Source: an uncultured Oscillibacter sp.
Lineage (GTDB): Bacteria > Bacillota > Clostridia > Oscillospirales > Oscillospiraceae
Reading direction: 5' to 3'
Assembly (NCBI GenBank): GCA_910585385.1
Contig: CAJUDV010000031.1
Location: 1 to 29,706, forward strand
Length of the DNA: 29,706 nt
Shown here: positions 7,596 through 15,758 of the stretch, in pieces
Layout of the letters: each line of letters begins with the position of its first letter
Numbering within the stretch: position 1 is the first letter of the stretch
Position numbers and translations under genes: made by a program
The notes under the pieces: model-generated
Seen by the model: only the letters and a program-made list of their open reading frames with translations
Database searches by the model: none
Told to the model about the DNA's origin: nothing

Positions 7596-8299
7596 ACATC
7601 CGGGAAAAGATTCTGGTGGTGGAGGATGAAAAGAGCATCTCCCACTTCATCTCCACCATTCTCAACTCCAACGGCTACGAGGCCATGCAGGCCCGCAGCG
7701 GCACGGAGGCCCTGTCCATGATCTCCTCCCACTGTCCGGACCTTATCATTCTGGACCTGGGGCTGCCGGACATGGACGGTCTGGAGATCCTCCGCCAGCT
7801 GCGCACCTGGTCCAGTCTGCCGGTGGTGGTGGTTTCCGCCCGCTCTCACGAACGGGAAAAGGTCACAGCCCTGGACCTGGGAGCCGACGACTACCTCACC
7901 AAACCCTTTGGAACAGACGAGCTGCTAGCCCGAGTCCGCACCGCCATCCGCCACACCCGCACCGTCTCCGGCAACAATGAGATCGCCCAAAAGGGTACAT
8001 ACACCGTGGGGGAGATGACCATCGACTACAACAAGCACCAGGTTCTCATCCGGGGAGAAAACGTAAAGCTGACTCTCAGCGAATTCCGCATTGTGGCGCT
8101 GCTGGGCAAGCACGCCGGGAAGGTGCTGACCTACGATTTTATCATCAAGGAGCTGTGGGGCCCCCGGGCCGGGGGAGACAACCAGATCCTCCGGGTAAAC
8201 ATGGCCAACATCCGCCGGAAGGTGGAGAAAAATCCCGCCGAGCCGGAGTACCTCTTCACCGAGGTGGGTGTAGGCTACCGGCTGGCGGAGGAAATCTAA
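7592..8299 (+). CDS. OmpR/KdpE-family response regulator
   Basis: This 235-aa regulator has a receiver domain (about residues 6-115): acidic pocket EDE at 11-13, phosphorylated Asp55 in IILDLGLPDMDG, and Lys104 in LTKPFG. A C-terminal winged-helix domain (about 140-232) has the typical ELWGP, RVNMANIRRKVE and FTEVGVGYRLA pattern. It resembles KdpE and would bind DNA when phosphorylated by the kinase encoded just upstream. ATG 7592 overlaps the kinase TGA, and AAGGAGG lies about 10 bases before it inside the kinase gene. Target genes cannot be seen; no potassium transport genes are present. Confidence 0.9.
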   Translation: MNIREKILVVEDEKSISHFISTILNSNGYEAMQARSGTEALSMISSHCPDLIILDLGLPDMDGLEILRQLRTWSSLPVVVVSARSHEREKVTALDLGADDYLTKPFGTDELLARVRTAIRHTRTVSGNNEIAQKGTYTVGEMTIDYNKHQVLIRGENVKLTLSEFRIVALLGKHAGKVLTYDFIIKELWGPRAGGDNQILRVNMANIRRKVEKNPAEPEYLFTEVGVGYRLAEEI

Positions 8300-8354
8300 G
8301 CCGCTCCGCCGCGGCACCATGGTCGATCTTTTCAGCATGAAACGAGGATGCGTA

Positions 8355-8669
8355 ATGAGCAGTCAGGTCTTTTCCGCTTTTTATGAGATTGTCCGGCGTG
8401 TCCCGGCGGGAACAGCGGCCACTTACGGCCAGGTAGCCTGCCTGGCGGGGATGCCCCGCTGCGCCAGAATCGTGGGCTACGCCATGGCGGGCTGTCAGGA
8501 CCCCTCCGTCCCCTGCCATCGGGTGGTAGACCGCTTTGGCCGCACCAAGGCGGCCTTTGATACCCACGCCCCCGGCACCCAGCGGGCACTGCTGGAGGCA
8601 GAAGGCGTCCGCTTCCGCCCTGACGGGACGGTGGACTTGGAAAAATGTCATTGGAATCCAATATATTGA
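8355..8669 (+). CDS. Short MGMT-family alkyltransferase (DNA-binding domain only)
   Basis: This 104-aa protein matches the C-terminal, DNA-binding and active-site domain of O6-methylguanine-DNA methyltransferase. It has YGQVACLAG (recognition helix region), RIVGYAMAG with the flipping Arg, the PCHRVV motif with the acceptor Cys, and ALLEAEGV at the end. Alkyltransferase-like (ATL) proteins have the same size but Trp instead of Cys. This one keeps the Cys, so it could transfer alkyl groups; the N-terminal ribonuclease-like domain of Ada/Ogt is missing. ATG 8355 follows ACGAGGA at good spacing. It ends 8 bases before a strong bidirectional terminator. Confidence 0.82.
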   Translation: MSSQVFSAFYEIVRRVPAGTAATYGQVACLAGMPRCARIVGYAMAGCQDPSVPCHRVVDRFGRTKAAFDTHAPGTQRALLEAEGVRFRPDGTVDLEKCHWNPIY

Positions 8670-8677
8670 TATAAACA

Positions 8678-8727
8678 GGTAGTAAAAAAGGCGTTGATGA
8701 CACGGTCATCAACGCCTTTTTACTACC
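8678..8727. terminator. Long bidirectional terminator
   Basis: A stem of more than 20 bp (arms GTAGTAAAAAAGGCGTTGA and its complement, one unpaired A, 3-base loop) has A and T runs in both arms. It ends the alkyltransferase gene (+) and the Dabb/aminotransferase unit (-). Confidence 0.9.
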
Positions 8728-8735
8728 AGTTCGCC

Positions 8736-9017
8736 TCAGAACTCGTAGTCCACCGCTGCCCGGTCCTCCCGGATGGACTTGCACAGGGCGGAGACCGCCT
8801 TATGGCGAGGATCATTTTTGTAGGCCTCCAGGTCCGTCAGGCTCTCAAAATCACTGACCAGCACGGCGTCATAGTTGCCTTTTCCCACATTTACCGCCAC
8901 CTCGCACCGAAGCAGCTGAGGAACTACCCCTTGAAGCCCCCGCAGGCCCTCAAAAAAGCGGCTCTGCTCCGCCTCTGTGCCGGGCCGGAATTTCCACATA
9001 ACAATGTGACGAATCAT
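8736..9017 (-). CDS. Dabb-family (stress-responsive A/B barrel) protein
   Basis: This 93-aa protein fits the dimeric alpha/beta-barrel (Dabb, PF07876) family: it opens with MIRHIVMWKF, a hallmark of the first strand, then has a helix with LRGLQGVVPQL, the strand NYDAVLVSDFES, and a final helix ending in a strand near AVDYEF. Dabb proteins form dimeric barrels; many have no known reaction. I chose ATG 9017 because GGAGG stands 8 bases upstream; the longer frame to 9041 would include that site. It lies 53 bases after the aminotransferase on the same strand and probably shares its T-box-controlled transcript. Confidence 0.82.
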   Translation of the reverse strand: MIRHIVMWKFRPGTEAEQSRFFEGLRGLQGVVPQLLRCEVAVNVGKGNYDAVLVSDFESLTDLEAYKNDPRHKAVSALCKSIREDRAAVDYEF

Positions 9018-9070
9018 ATGCCCTTCCTCCATTTCCGCCATTATATCAATACATTAAGCTATTATAATAG

Positions 9071-10270
9071 TTATTTCCCGCATTTTCGCTTATAGGCGGC
9101 AATGCCCATGCCCAGGAGCTCGATGGCCCTGGTCAGCTCGGCGGCATTTTTCACAAAGGCAAGGCGAATCTTATCCCGGCCCAGATTGGGGTCCGCATAG
9201 AACCCGGCGCCAGGGGCGTACATCATGGTCTCCCCACGGTCCTGAAATTCATCCAGCATGAAATACTGGAGCTTCTCCGTATCGTCCACCGGCAGCGAAG
9301 CCATCAGATAAAACGCACCCTGGGGAGATGTGAAACGCACACCGGGGGTCTTCTCCAGCGCCGCCGCCGTGGCCTCGCCGCGGATACGGTACTCCTCCCG
9401 CACCGAGGCAAAATACTCCTCTCCCAGCGTCTCATACATCCGCGCCGCGCCGATCTGGTCCAGGGCGGCGATGCACAGCCGTCCCTGGGCCCACTTCAAA
9501 GCCTGGGCCATCAGCTCCCCGTTTCGGGAGATCATCGCCCCCACCCGGGCGCCGGTCGTGGAGAACCGTTTGGATACCGAATCAATGATGACTACGTTCT
9601 CCGCCGCGTCGGAGAATGCCAGCATGGTCTCTCTCTTCCCGGTGTAAACAATCTCCCGGTACACCTCGTCGCTGATGAGAAACAGCCCCCGCTCCCTGGC
9701 AATGTCCGCCAGCAGCCGCATCTCCTCCTTAGACAGCACAACGCCGGTGGGGTTGCCGGGCGTCGTGACCATGATAGCCCGGGTACGCTCGTTAATCAGA
9801 GGCTCGATCCGCTCCCGGCTGGCAAACCGGTAGCCCTCTTCCGCGGAGGTGGGAATGGGACGGATCCTGCCGCCGGTGACATTTACAAAAGTGGTGTAAT
9901 TGGGATAGAAGGGCTCCGGCACCAGCACCTCGTCTCCCTCGTCCAAAATGCAGGCCATGGCAATCTCCAGCGCCTCGCTGCCGCCAAAGGTGGCCAGAAT
10001 ATCCTCCCTCTCCAGAGGACAGCCCAGCTCCGCGTAGTAAGCCCGCAGCGCCTCCAGATAGCGCTCCTCGCCGGGGGCCGGCGGGTAGGCCACCACAGGC
10101 CCGTCAAATCCTCCCACCGCCTCAAAAAACGCCTGGGGCGTCTTCACATCCGGCTGACCGATGTTCAAGTGGTGAATCCTGACGCCCCGCGCCCTGGCCG
10201 CCACCTCCCTGGGATAGAACTGCCGCATGGGCGAGAGCCCGCACCGCTGTATTTTACTGGATAGTCTCAT
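9071..10270 (-). CDS. PLP-dependent class I/II aminotransferase
   Basis: This roughly 399-aa aminotransferase has fold type I features: FGGSEALEIAM (phosphate-binding turn), PGNPTG, ISDEVYREIVY with the cofactor-contacting Asp and Tyr, the PLP-Lys in DSVSKRFSTTGARVG, and the substrate carboxylate Arg near DKIRLAF. It is in the aspartate/alanine aminotransferase group; sequence alone does not give the substrate. The T-box leader upstream, with a probable Ala specifier, suggests a role in alanine synthesis from pyruvate and glutamate; that is inference. Three consecutive ATGs occur at 10276, 10273 and 10270 after GGAGG; the last has the best spacing (8). The Dabb gene follows. Confidence 0.88.
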   Translation of the reverse strand: MRLSSKIQRCGLSPMRQFYPREVAARARGVRIHHLNIGQPDVKTPQAFFEAVGGFDGPVVAYPPAPGEERYLEALRAYYAELGCPLEREDILATFGGSEALEIAMACILDEGDEVLVPEPFYPNYTTFVNVTGGRIRPIPTSAEEGYRFASRERIEPLINERTRAIMVTTPGNPTGVVLSKEEMRLLADIARERGLFLISDEVYREIVYTGKRETMLAFSDAAENVVIIDSVSKRFSTTGARVGAMISRNGELMAQALKWAQGRLCIAALDQIGAARMYETLGEEYFASVREEYRIRGEATAAALEKTPGVRFTSPQGAFYLMASLPVDDTEKLQYFMLDEFQDRGETMMYAPGAGFYADPNLGRDKIRLAFVKNAAELTRAIELLGMGIAAYKRKCGK

Positions 10271-10337
10271 CATCATAACCTCCCGGACCCTTCCGGCCCC
10301 AAACTTGTGTCTCTCACAGCCAACGTGAATATTGGAG

Positions 10338-10367
10338 AAAAAAAAGCCCCTGACCAATGTCAGGGGC
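10338..10367 (-). terminator. T-box attenuation terminator
   Basis: On the minus strand GCCCCTGAC (10367-10359) pairs with GTCAGGGGC (10354-10346) across a 4-base loop, followed by T8. The 5' arm includes CCCTGA, which can instead pair with the TCAGGG of the T-box sequence. Confidence 0.93.
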
Positions 10368-10566
10368 GAAAAAACTCCACGATACCACCCTGATCTGCCG
10401 CTCCGGGGAGCGGCATCTCATGTCATCCTATAACGGGGATGAACCGTCCCGCTCATCACGGGCCGCTCCGAAGTGGCTTGCTCCGCACCGCAGGCTGAGG
10501 GCTTGCACCGGTCCCCTCTCGCTGAAAGCCTTGTTTGCGAAGCTGGCTTCATCATCGCATTTCTTA
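10338..10566 (-). promoter_or_regulatory. T-box leader (tRNA-responsive), probable Ala specifier
   Basis: The minus strand carries AGGGTGGTATCGTGG (10391-10377), the T-box core, though consensus ACC is ATC here. TCAGGG (10393-10388) can pair with CCCTGA of the terminator arm, giving the antiterminator. Upstream are a Stem I with GATGA (K-turn), a CAGCGAGAG bulge region and a GGTGCAAG terminal-loop motif, and the Stem II region GGGACGG...CCCCGTTA. By position relative to the CTTCGGAG motif, the specifier is GCC (10477-10475), alanine. The TGGT bulge would pair with an ACCA end, which fits the A73 of tRNA-Ala. Uncharged tRNA should permit read-through into the aminotransferase. Confidence 0.9.
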
Positions 10567-10571
10567 CTGTC

Positions 10572-10599
10572 AGTATACAGGATTCAGCGGATTTGTCAA
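10572..10599 (-). promoter_or_regulatory. Promoter of the T-box/aminotransferase unit
   Basis: On the minus strand TTGACA (10599-10594) and TATACT (10577-10572) are 16 bases apart, just upstream of the T-box leader. From here to the lipoprotein stop (10600-10717) I see only a T-rich-flanked hairpin near 10684-10709 and no gene. Confidence 0.85.
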
Positions 10600-10717
10600 G
10601 GTTTTTCCAATCCTTTTTGAAGTTTCTCCTCTTTGCGGAATTTACGCAAACCGACAAAATCAACTCTCCGGAATAGCCCGGGGCTGGAGCACGGCTCCAA
10701 GGGTTTTTTCGTATTCC

Positions 10718-11026
10718 TCATACCATCCGCGGCTCATCCAGTGGCAGCGTCAAGGCGGTCTCATTCAGGTCCTGAACGGTCTCCTGTCCGTTGACAACAT
10801 CCTCCGGCCCCATGGGCTTTTGGACCCACAGCAGCTCCGTCCCATCCGGAAGGCGATAGTGGTCAGAACCCCAGGTATCCTGCCAGCGGTCCGCGGAACC
10901 GCCGTCGGAAAAGGTGCGCGCCTGAGCCAGCGTGAGGGCCCGCTCCTCCGACGCATCCGGCCGCCGGGAACAGCCCGCCAGAAGCAGGCAACACGCCAGC
11001 GCCGGAAGCATCCATCTCAACTTCAC
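10718..11026 (-). CDS. Small lipoprotein of unknown function
   Basis: This 102-aa protein starts with a basic residue pair and a hydrophobic segment ending in the lipobox LLAGC (Cys19 predicted for lipidation by Lgt and cleavage by Lsp), so it is probably anchored outside the membrane. The mature part is short, polar and acidic, with two Trp-rich spots (DRWQDTWGSD, ELLWVQKP). I do not recognise a family. It starts with GTG, which overlaps the ftsK stop codon by two bases, with GAGGAAGA just upstream, so it is the last gene of the uppP-ftsK unit. Confidence 0.7.
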   Translation of the reverse strand: MKLRWMLPALACCLLLAGCSRRPDASEERALTLAQARTFSDGGSADRWQDTWGSDHYRLPDGTELLWVQKPMGPEDVVNGQETVQDLNETALTLPLDEPRMV

Positions 11027-13596
11027 TCTTCCTCTTTCACGGGGAAGGGGGGCTCGTCTCCTCCGGCGGCGGGGACTCCGCCGCCCATCTGGAGCTCCTG
11101 CCAGCGTTCTTTCGTAATCAGCAGCTGCCGGGGCTTGGAGCCCTCAAAGGGGCCCACGATGCCCCGCTGCTCCATCTGGTCCACAAGGCGCGCGGCCCGG
11201 GAGTACCCCAGCTTCAAGCGCCGCTGGAGCATGGACACCGAGGCCTGTCCCGTTTCCAGCACCACGTCCACGGCGGCGGGCAGCAGCTCGTCGCTCTCGT
11301 CCCCGGCGGGCTCCGCCTGGGCGGAACCGCCGCCCTTGGCCCCCTTCTCCTTCTCCTGGACGGACTCCTCAATCTTGGCCAGCACCTCGTCGTCGTACTG
11401 GGCCTCGCCGGTCTTCTTCACAAACGCCACAACCTGCTCAATCTCCTCCGGGGAGATGAAGCAGCCCTGAACCCGCTGGGGCTTTCCGGCCCCCAGGGGG
11501 GCGTAGAGCATGTCGCCCTTGCCCACCAGCTTTTCCGCGCCGGTCTGGTCCAGGATGATGCGGGACTCCAGGGACGACGCCACGGCGAAGGCCACGCGGC
11601 TGGGAATATTGGCCTTCATGAGGCCGGTGATGACGTCGGAGGAGGGCCGCTGGGTGGCAATGACCAGGTGCATTCCGGCGGCGCGGCCCATCTGGGCCAC
11701 GCGGCAGATGGACTCCTCCACCTCCTTGGCCGCCACCAGCATCAGGTCTGCCAGCTCGTCGATGACCACCACCACGCTGGGCAGCGTCTCCATGCCCTCC
11801 GTGGTCTTTGCCAGCTTATTGTACTCCTCCAGCTTCTTCACGCCGCATTCGGAAAAGGCCTTGTACCGCTTCATCATCTCAAATACCGCCCACTGGAGGG
11901 CTCCGGCGGCTTTCTTGGGGTCCGTCACCACAGGGATCAGCAGGTGCGGAATGCCGTTATAGGGGGCCAGCTCCACCATCTTGGGGTCCACCATGATGAA
12001 GCGCACCTCATCGGGGGTGGACTTGTACAGCAGGCTGATGATGAGGGAGTTGGTACACACGGACTTGCCGGAGCCGGTGGTGCCGGCAATCAGCGCATGG
12101 GGCAGCCGGGCGATGTCGCCAATGACGTTATTGCCGCCAATATCCCGCCCCAGGGCAAAGGCCACGGCGGACTTATGCTCCGTAAAGTCCCGAGACTCGA
12201 TGACATCCCGGATCAGTACCGGCGTCACGGCTTTGTTGGGCACCTCGATGCCCACTACGGAGATCTTGTCCGGAATGGGGGCGATGCGCACGCCGGTGGC
12301 CCCCAGGGCCAGGGCGATGTCGTCCGCCAGATTGGTGATCTTGGAGAGCTTCACCCCCTGGTCCAGCACGAACTCATACCGGGTGACGGAGGGGCCGTGG
12401 ACCACGTCGCCGGGGGTAGCGTCCACGCCGAAGCTGTTCAGGGTGTCCGCCAGACGGCGGGCGTTGTTCCGCAGCTCCGCCCCGGCCTCCACGTGATTTT
12501 CGCCCTGGCTCTCCCACAGAAGGGTGATGGGCGGGTACTGATACTCCTCCTCCCCCGCCGCCATCCGCTCCTCGATCTCCGCCGTCACGGCGGCGGTCTG
12601 CTGGGCCACCTCGCTGGCGGCCTTCTCCTTCTTCGGCTTCTCCTGAACCGGCGGCGGAGCCGCCAGCGGCTCCGGGGCGGCCGGCCGAGCGGGCTCCAAG
12701 ACCGGCATGGTCTCCTGCGCGGGGGCGGGCTCCGGCTTGGCCGGCTTCTCCGGCAGCTCCGGCGCGGCGGCGGCCAGCACCTGGTCCGGCGTCCGCTGCT
12801 TCTGGGACTTATGGCGGAAGAAGCCGGTAAACCGGCCCTCCTCCCCCTCCCGCTCCGTGGGGGCCGGAGCGGGCTTTGCCGCTCCCGGCTCGTCGTCCAG
12901 GGGAATGTCAATCTGCTGCCGGGCCCTGCCGGCGGCCCGCTTGGGCCGCTCCAGAGGCGTCAGGTGGATGGCGGGCTGTTCCGGCTGGGGCTGCTCTTCG
13001 TACTGGGGGCGGGAGCGGTGTTTTTCAATCAGCGCCCCCACGGTGAGCCGCAGGGCCGTCATCACCAGCACCACCAGCAGCACGGTGAAGAGAATTACGG
13101 ATGCGAATTTGGAGAACACGGCCACGGAGCCGTTGGCCAGCACGCCGGACACCGCCCCGCCGGACTCCAGGGCAACACCGTCCTGCCAGAGGGCTTTCAG
13201 CACGCCGAAGGAGGCGGTGTATTCTTTTTCGCACAGTCCCATGTGGACCAGGGCGCCAAAGAGCACCGGAACCAGCAGAGCGCAGGTCACCCGCAGCTGC
13301 ACGGGCCGTCCCCGGTGGGTCAGCAGAACAACCGCCGCCAGCAGCATAGCCGGGGCGCAGAGCCAGTAGCCGTAGCCAAAGAGGCCCTTGAGGAGAACGG
13401 CGAACCAGTCGATGAAGATGGCGCTGATTCCGAGATAGCTCACCAGCACGGAGAGGGTCAGCACCAGCAGGACAAAGCCTGTCACCTCACGGCGAATAGG
13501 CTGCTTCTGGGGCGGGGCCGGTTTTTTGGAGCGGCCGCCGCCTCTGGAGGACCCGCCTTTGGCGGATGTGGATCTCTTCTGTGTTGTGGATGCCAC
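11023..13596 (-). CDS. ftsK: DNA translocase FtsK/SpoIIIE
   Basis: FtsK/SpoIIIE pumps double-stranded DNA through the division or sporulation septum. This 857-aa protein has a basic N-terminus, about four hydrophobic segments (residues about 38-190), a long Pro/Glu/Ala-rich linker (about 200-350), and an alpha-beta motor with Walker A GTTGSGKSVC (near residue 505) and Walker B VVVVIDELADLM, plus the ATQRPSSDV segment. A gamma winged-helix domain at the C-terminus (LQRRLKLGYSRAARLVDQME) reads the polar DNA motifs. It begins 3 bases after the uppP stop and ends overlapping the lipoprotein start, so the three genes form one operon. Confidence 0.96.
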   Translation of the reverse strand: MASTTQKRSTSAKGGSSRGGGRSKKPAPPQKQPIRREVTGFVLLVLTLSVLVSYLGISAIFIDWFAVLLKGLFGYGYWLCAPAMLLAAVVLLTHRGRPVQLRVTCALLVPVLFGALVHMGLCEKEYTASFGVLKALWQDGVALESGGAVSGVLANGSVAVFSKFASVILFTVLLVVLVMTALRLTVGALIEKHRSRPQYEEQPQPEQPAIHLTPLERPKRAAGRARQQIDIPLDDEPGAAKPAPAPTEREGEEGRFTGFFRHKSQKQRTPDQVLAAAAPELPEKPAKPEPAPAQETMPVLEPARPAAPEPLAAPPPVQEKPKKEKAASEVAQQTAAVTAEIEERMAAGEEEYQYPPITLLWESQGENHVEAGAELRNNARRLADTLNSFGVDATPGDVVHGPSVTRYEFVLDQGVKLSKITNLADDIALALGATGVRIAPIPDKISVVGIEVPNKAVTPVLIRDVIESRDFTEHKSAVAFALGRDIGGNNVIGDIARLPHALIAGTTGSGKSVCTNSLIISLLYKSTPDEVRFIMVDPKMVELAPYNGIPHLLIPVVTDPKKAAGALQWAVFEMMKRYKAFSECGVKKLEEYNKLAKTTEGMETLPSVVVVIDELADLMLVAAKEVEESICRVAQMGRAAGMHLVIATQRPSSDVITGLMKANIPSRVAFAVASSLESRIILDQTGAEKLVGKGDMLYAPLGAGKPQRVQGCFISPEEIEQVVAFVKKTGEAQYDDEVLAKIEESVQEKEKGAKGGGSAQAEPAGDESDELLPAAVDVVLETGQASVSMLQRRLKLGYSRAARLVDQMEQRGIVGPFEGSKPRQLLITKERWQELQMGGGVPAAGGDEPPFPVKEEE

Positions 13597-13599
13597 GGC

Positions 13600-14466
13600 T
13601 CAAATACCTCCCTGGGGAATCTGCTTTTGCAGGATGGTAAGGACCAGCGTCACCGCGCCGGCCAACCAGCAATAGTAGGCAAAGAAGCCAAATCTGCCCT
13701 TTTCGGCGATCATTTTCAGCAGCCGGATGCAGGCGTAGCCCACCACGGCGGCCACCAGAACTCCCGCTAGGTACACCGGCACCTCCTCCCAGGGGACCTG
13801 GGCCTCTAAGGCGTCTTTCAGGCTTAAAATATTGGCCCCGAGAATGGCGGGAATGGACAGCAGGAAGGAAAACCGCACGGCAAACTTCCGCTCAAACCCC
13901 ACGAAGCACCCCGCGGTGATGGTAGTGCCGGAGCGGGAGATTCCGGGGCAGGTGGCCACGGCCTGCGCCACCCCCACCAGGAGAACGTCCACCAAGGCGG
14001 CGGTGCGCTCCGTCTTGCGGCCCTTGCGCACACGGTCGCTGGCGAACAGCAGGCAGCCGGTGACCAGCAGCGCCCCGGCCACGAAGTACATATTGTCCCC
14101 CAGGCCCTCCACCAGGTCCTTCACCGGCAGTACGGCAAACAGGGGCAGGGTACCCACGATAATCAGCAGGATCAGCCGCCGGGCGGGGGGCACCGGCGTT
14201 GGGGTGGTCCTGCGGACCAGGTCTCCCACGCCGCCGAAAAACTCCACGACCATGTCCCGGATGTCCTGCCAATAGGCGGCGAACACGGCGACGAGGGTAC
14301 CCAGGTGCAGCAGCACGTCAAAAAAGCCAGGGATCTCAGCGGCTCCCGCCTGCCCCAGCAGATGCTCCGCAATGGCCAGGTGGCCGGAGCTGGAGATGGG
14401 CAGGAACTCCGCCACGCCCTGGATCAGGCCCAGCAGGACCGCGTGCAGCAGTGTCAATGTACTCAC
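13600..14466 (-). CDS. uppP: Undecaprenyl-diphosphatase (bacitracin resistance)
   Basis: UppP (BacA) dephosphorylates undecaprenyl pyrophosphate to recycle the lipid carrier for peptidoglycan and other wall polymers, and gives bacitracin tolerance. This roughly 288-aa polytopic protein has the catalytic pair of motifs: GVAEFLPISSSGHL near the N-terminus with the essential Glu, and CPGISRSGTTIT with the PGxSRSxxT signature. About eight hydrophobic segments are visible. The GTG at 14466 is only about one base from AAAGGAG; the TTG at 14457 has 10-base spacing and may be the real start, shortening the protein by three residues. Confidence 0.95.
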   Translation of the reverse strand: MSTLTLLHAVLLGLIQGVAEFLPISSSGHLAIAEHLLGQAGAAEIPGFFDVLLHLGTLVAVFAAYWQDIRDMVVEFFGGVGDLVRRTTPTPVPPARRLILLIIVGTLPLFAVLPVKDLVEGLGDNMYFVAGALLVTGCLLFASDRVRKGRKTERTAALVDVLLVGVAQAVATCPGISRSGTTITAGCFVGFERKFAVRFSFLLSIPAILGANILSLKDALEAQVPWEEVPVYLAGVLVAAVVGYACIRLLKMIAEKGRFGFFAYYCWLAGAVTLVLTILQKQIPQGGI

Positions 14467-14509
14467 GCTCCTTTATGTTTTTGATAGGCTCTATGTTTAT
14501 TTGAAAAAT

Positions 14510-14518
14510 AGTATATCA
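14510..14518 (-). promoter_or_regulatory. Extended -10 promoter of uppP-ftsK operon
   Basis: On the minus strand TGA-TATACT (14518-14510) is an extended -10 about 45 bases before the uppP start. No good -35 is present at 17 bases. Confidence 0.55.
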
Positions 14519-14704
14519 TGGACGGACTGTAAATTCCAGTCATATTTCACGGCGCGCTTCCTCGTTGCGCACGGGCCGGCAGCGCCTCTTCCAATCCCAT
14601 CAAAAGCGCCCGGATACCGTCAGCGGACCCGAAAGAGACCAAGGATGCTTTTTAAAGCGGTTTCCTCCGTCCCCTTTCGCCCTCCCGCGGTGCCGGGTGA
14701 CTGG

Positions 14705-14732
14705 AAAACGGCCTGCCCCGCGGGCAGGCCGT
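14705..14732 (-). terminator. Terminator after rnc
   Basis: On the minus strand ACGGCCTGCCC pairs with GGGCAGGCCGT (11 bp, 3-base loop), followed by a short T run (TTTTCC), 10 bases after the rnc stop. Confidence 0.85.
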
Positions 14733-14741
14733 CCTGTTTTC

Positions 14742-15425
14742 TCACTCTTCGCCCAGGACCTCCAGGGCGCTTCTGGCGGCGGCCTGTTCGGCCTCCTTCT
14801 TGCTGTGGCCGGAACCCCCTCCCAGGATTTTCCCGTTCAGCAGAACCTCCGCCTGGAATGTCTTGGCGTGGTCCGGGCCGGCCTCCCCCGCCATGCGGTA
14901 GGCCAGCACCTGGTCCGCCTGTCGCTGGACCAGCTCCTGCAGGGCGGTCTTGTAGTCCCGCCGGCGCTCCTCCACCACCTCTTCCCGCTCGGCCTCCAAG
15001 AGGCAGCGGTGGATCAACGCCGACGCGGCGGCAATGCCGCCGTCCAGGTACACCGCCGCAAACACCGCCTCCGTGGCGTCCGCCAGAATGGACGTCCGGG
15101 TCCGGCCGCCTCCGGACTCCTCTCCCCGGCCCAGCTTTAAATAGCTGCCTAAGTCCAGCTTCTGCGCCACCTCGAAGAGGCTCTGCTCACACACCAGGGC
15201 CGCCCGGATACGGGTCAGATCCCCCTCCGGCAGGTCCGGGTGCTGGAGGAAGAGGAACTCCGCCGTCACAAAGCCCAGCACAGAGTCCCCCAGAAACTCC
15301 AGCCGCTCGTTGCTGCGCAGGCGGGCGGAGCGGTGCTCGTTGGCATAGGAGCTATGGCTCAGGGCCTCCTCCAGCAGCGCGGGGTTCTGAAAGGTATAAT
15401 TCAGTTTTTTCTCCAGTTCCTGCAT
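14742..15425 (-). CDS. rnc: Ribonuclease III
   Basis: RNase III cuts double-stranded RNA, processing rRNA and some mRNAs. The 227-aa protein has the catalytic domain with NERLEFLGDSVLG (signature with Glu/Asp metal ligands) and DATEAVFAAVYLDGG (second acidic pair), followed by a C-terminal dsRNA-binding domain (about residues 155-225) with GSGHSKKEAEQAAARSAL. Length is normal. ATG 15425 follows GGAGAG at good spacing. It is downstream of acpP in the conserved plsX-acpP-rnc order, with a GC-rich hairpin (near 15447-15468) but no clear U tract between the two genes. Confidence 0.97.
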   Translation of the reverse strand: MQELEKKLNYTFQNPALLEEALSHSSYANEHRSARLRSNERLEFLGDSVLGFVTAEFLFLQHPDLPEGDLTRIRAALVCEQSLFEVAQKLDLGSYLKLGRGEESGGGRTRTSILADATEAVFAAVYLDGGIAAASALIHRCLLEAEREEVVEERRRDYKTALQELVQRQADQVLAYRMAGEAGPDHAKTFQAEVLLNGKILGGGSGHSKKEAEQAAARSALEVLGEE

Positions 15426-15474
15426 AGCTGACTCTCCGAACGGAAGCCCCGCCGGGGAAGCGGGGCTCTGTCTC

Positions 15475-15720
15475 TTATTTTACTTTGGCCGCGATGTAAT
15501 TCACCGCGTCGCCCACGGTCTTGAGGCTGCCCAGCTCCTCCTCTTGGATCTCGCCTACCTCAAACTCCTCCTCCATGGCCATAACCAGCTCCACCAGGTC
15601 CACGGAATCGGCGCCCAGATCCTCCTCAAAGGCGGTCTCCATGCTCACCTCGGCGGGCTCCATGGCAAACTGCTCCGCCACCAGTTCTCTCATTGTCTGA
15701 AAAATTTCCTCAACGGACAT
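15475..15720 (-). CDS. acpP: Acyl carrier protein
   Basis: ACP carries growing acyl chains in fatty acid synthesis. This 81-aa acidic protein has the phosphopantetheine site in LGADSVDLVELV, with Ser39 as the attachment residue, and the usual four-helix pattern. The start at 15720 has AAGGAG upstream. It lies between plsX and rnc and has its own promoter (15759-15787) in addition to read-through from trmFO-plsX, fitting the high expression needed for ACP. Confidence 0.96.
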   Translation of the reverse strand: MSVEEIFQTMRELVAEQFAMEPAEVSMETAFEEDLGADSVDLVELVMAMEEEFEVGEIQEEELGSLKTVGDAVNYIAAKVK

Positions 15721-15758
15721 ACTGTTTCACTCCTTAGAGAATTATATGATCTGGGGTA

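Noticed and set aside
10684..10709. Hairpin with a T6 run after the small lipoprotein gene.
   Set aside because: The T run is on the + strand, where no gene ends; for the minus-strand operon it is on the wrong side. It was not called as a terminator.
11668..13770. A 700-codon + strand open frame opposite ftsK, and a similar 710-codon frame opposite topA.
   Set aside because: Both are shadows of GC-rich genes: His/Gly/Gln/Arg-rich, no motif, no ribosome site, entirely within well-identified genes.
15440..15470. GC-rich hairpin between acpP and rnc.
   Set aside because: The 7-bp stem is followed by no U tract, so it does not support a terminator call; it may only slow or stabilise the transcript.
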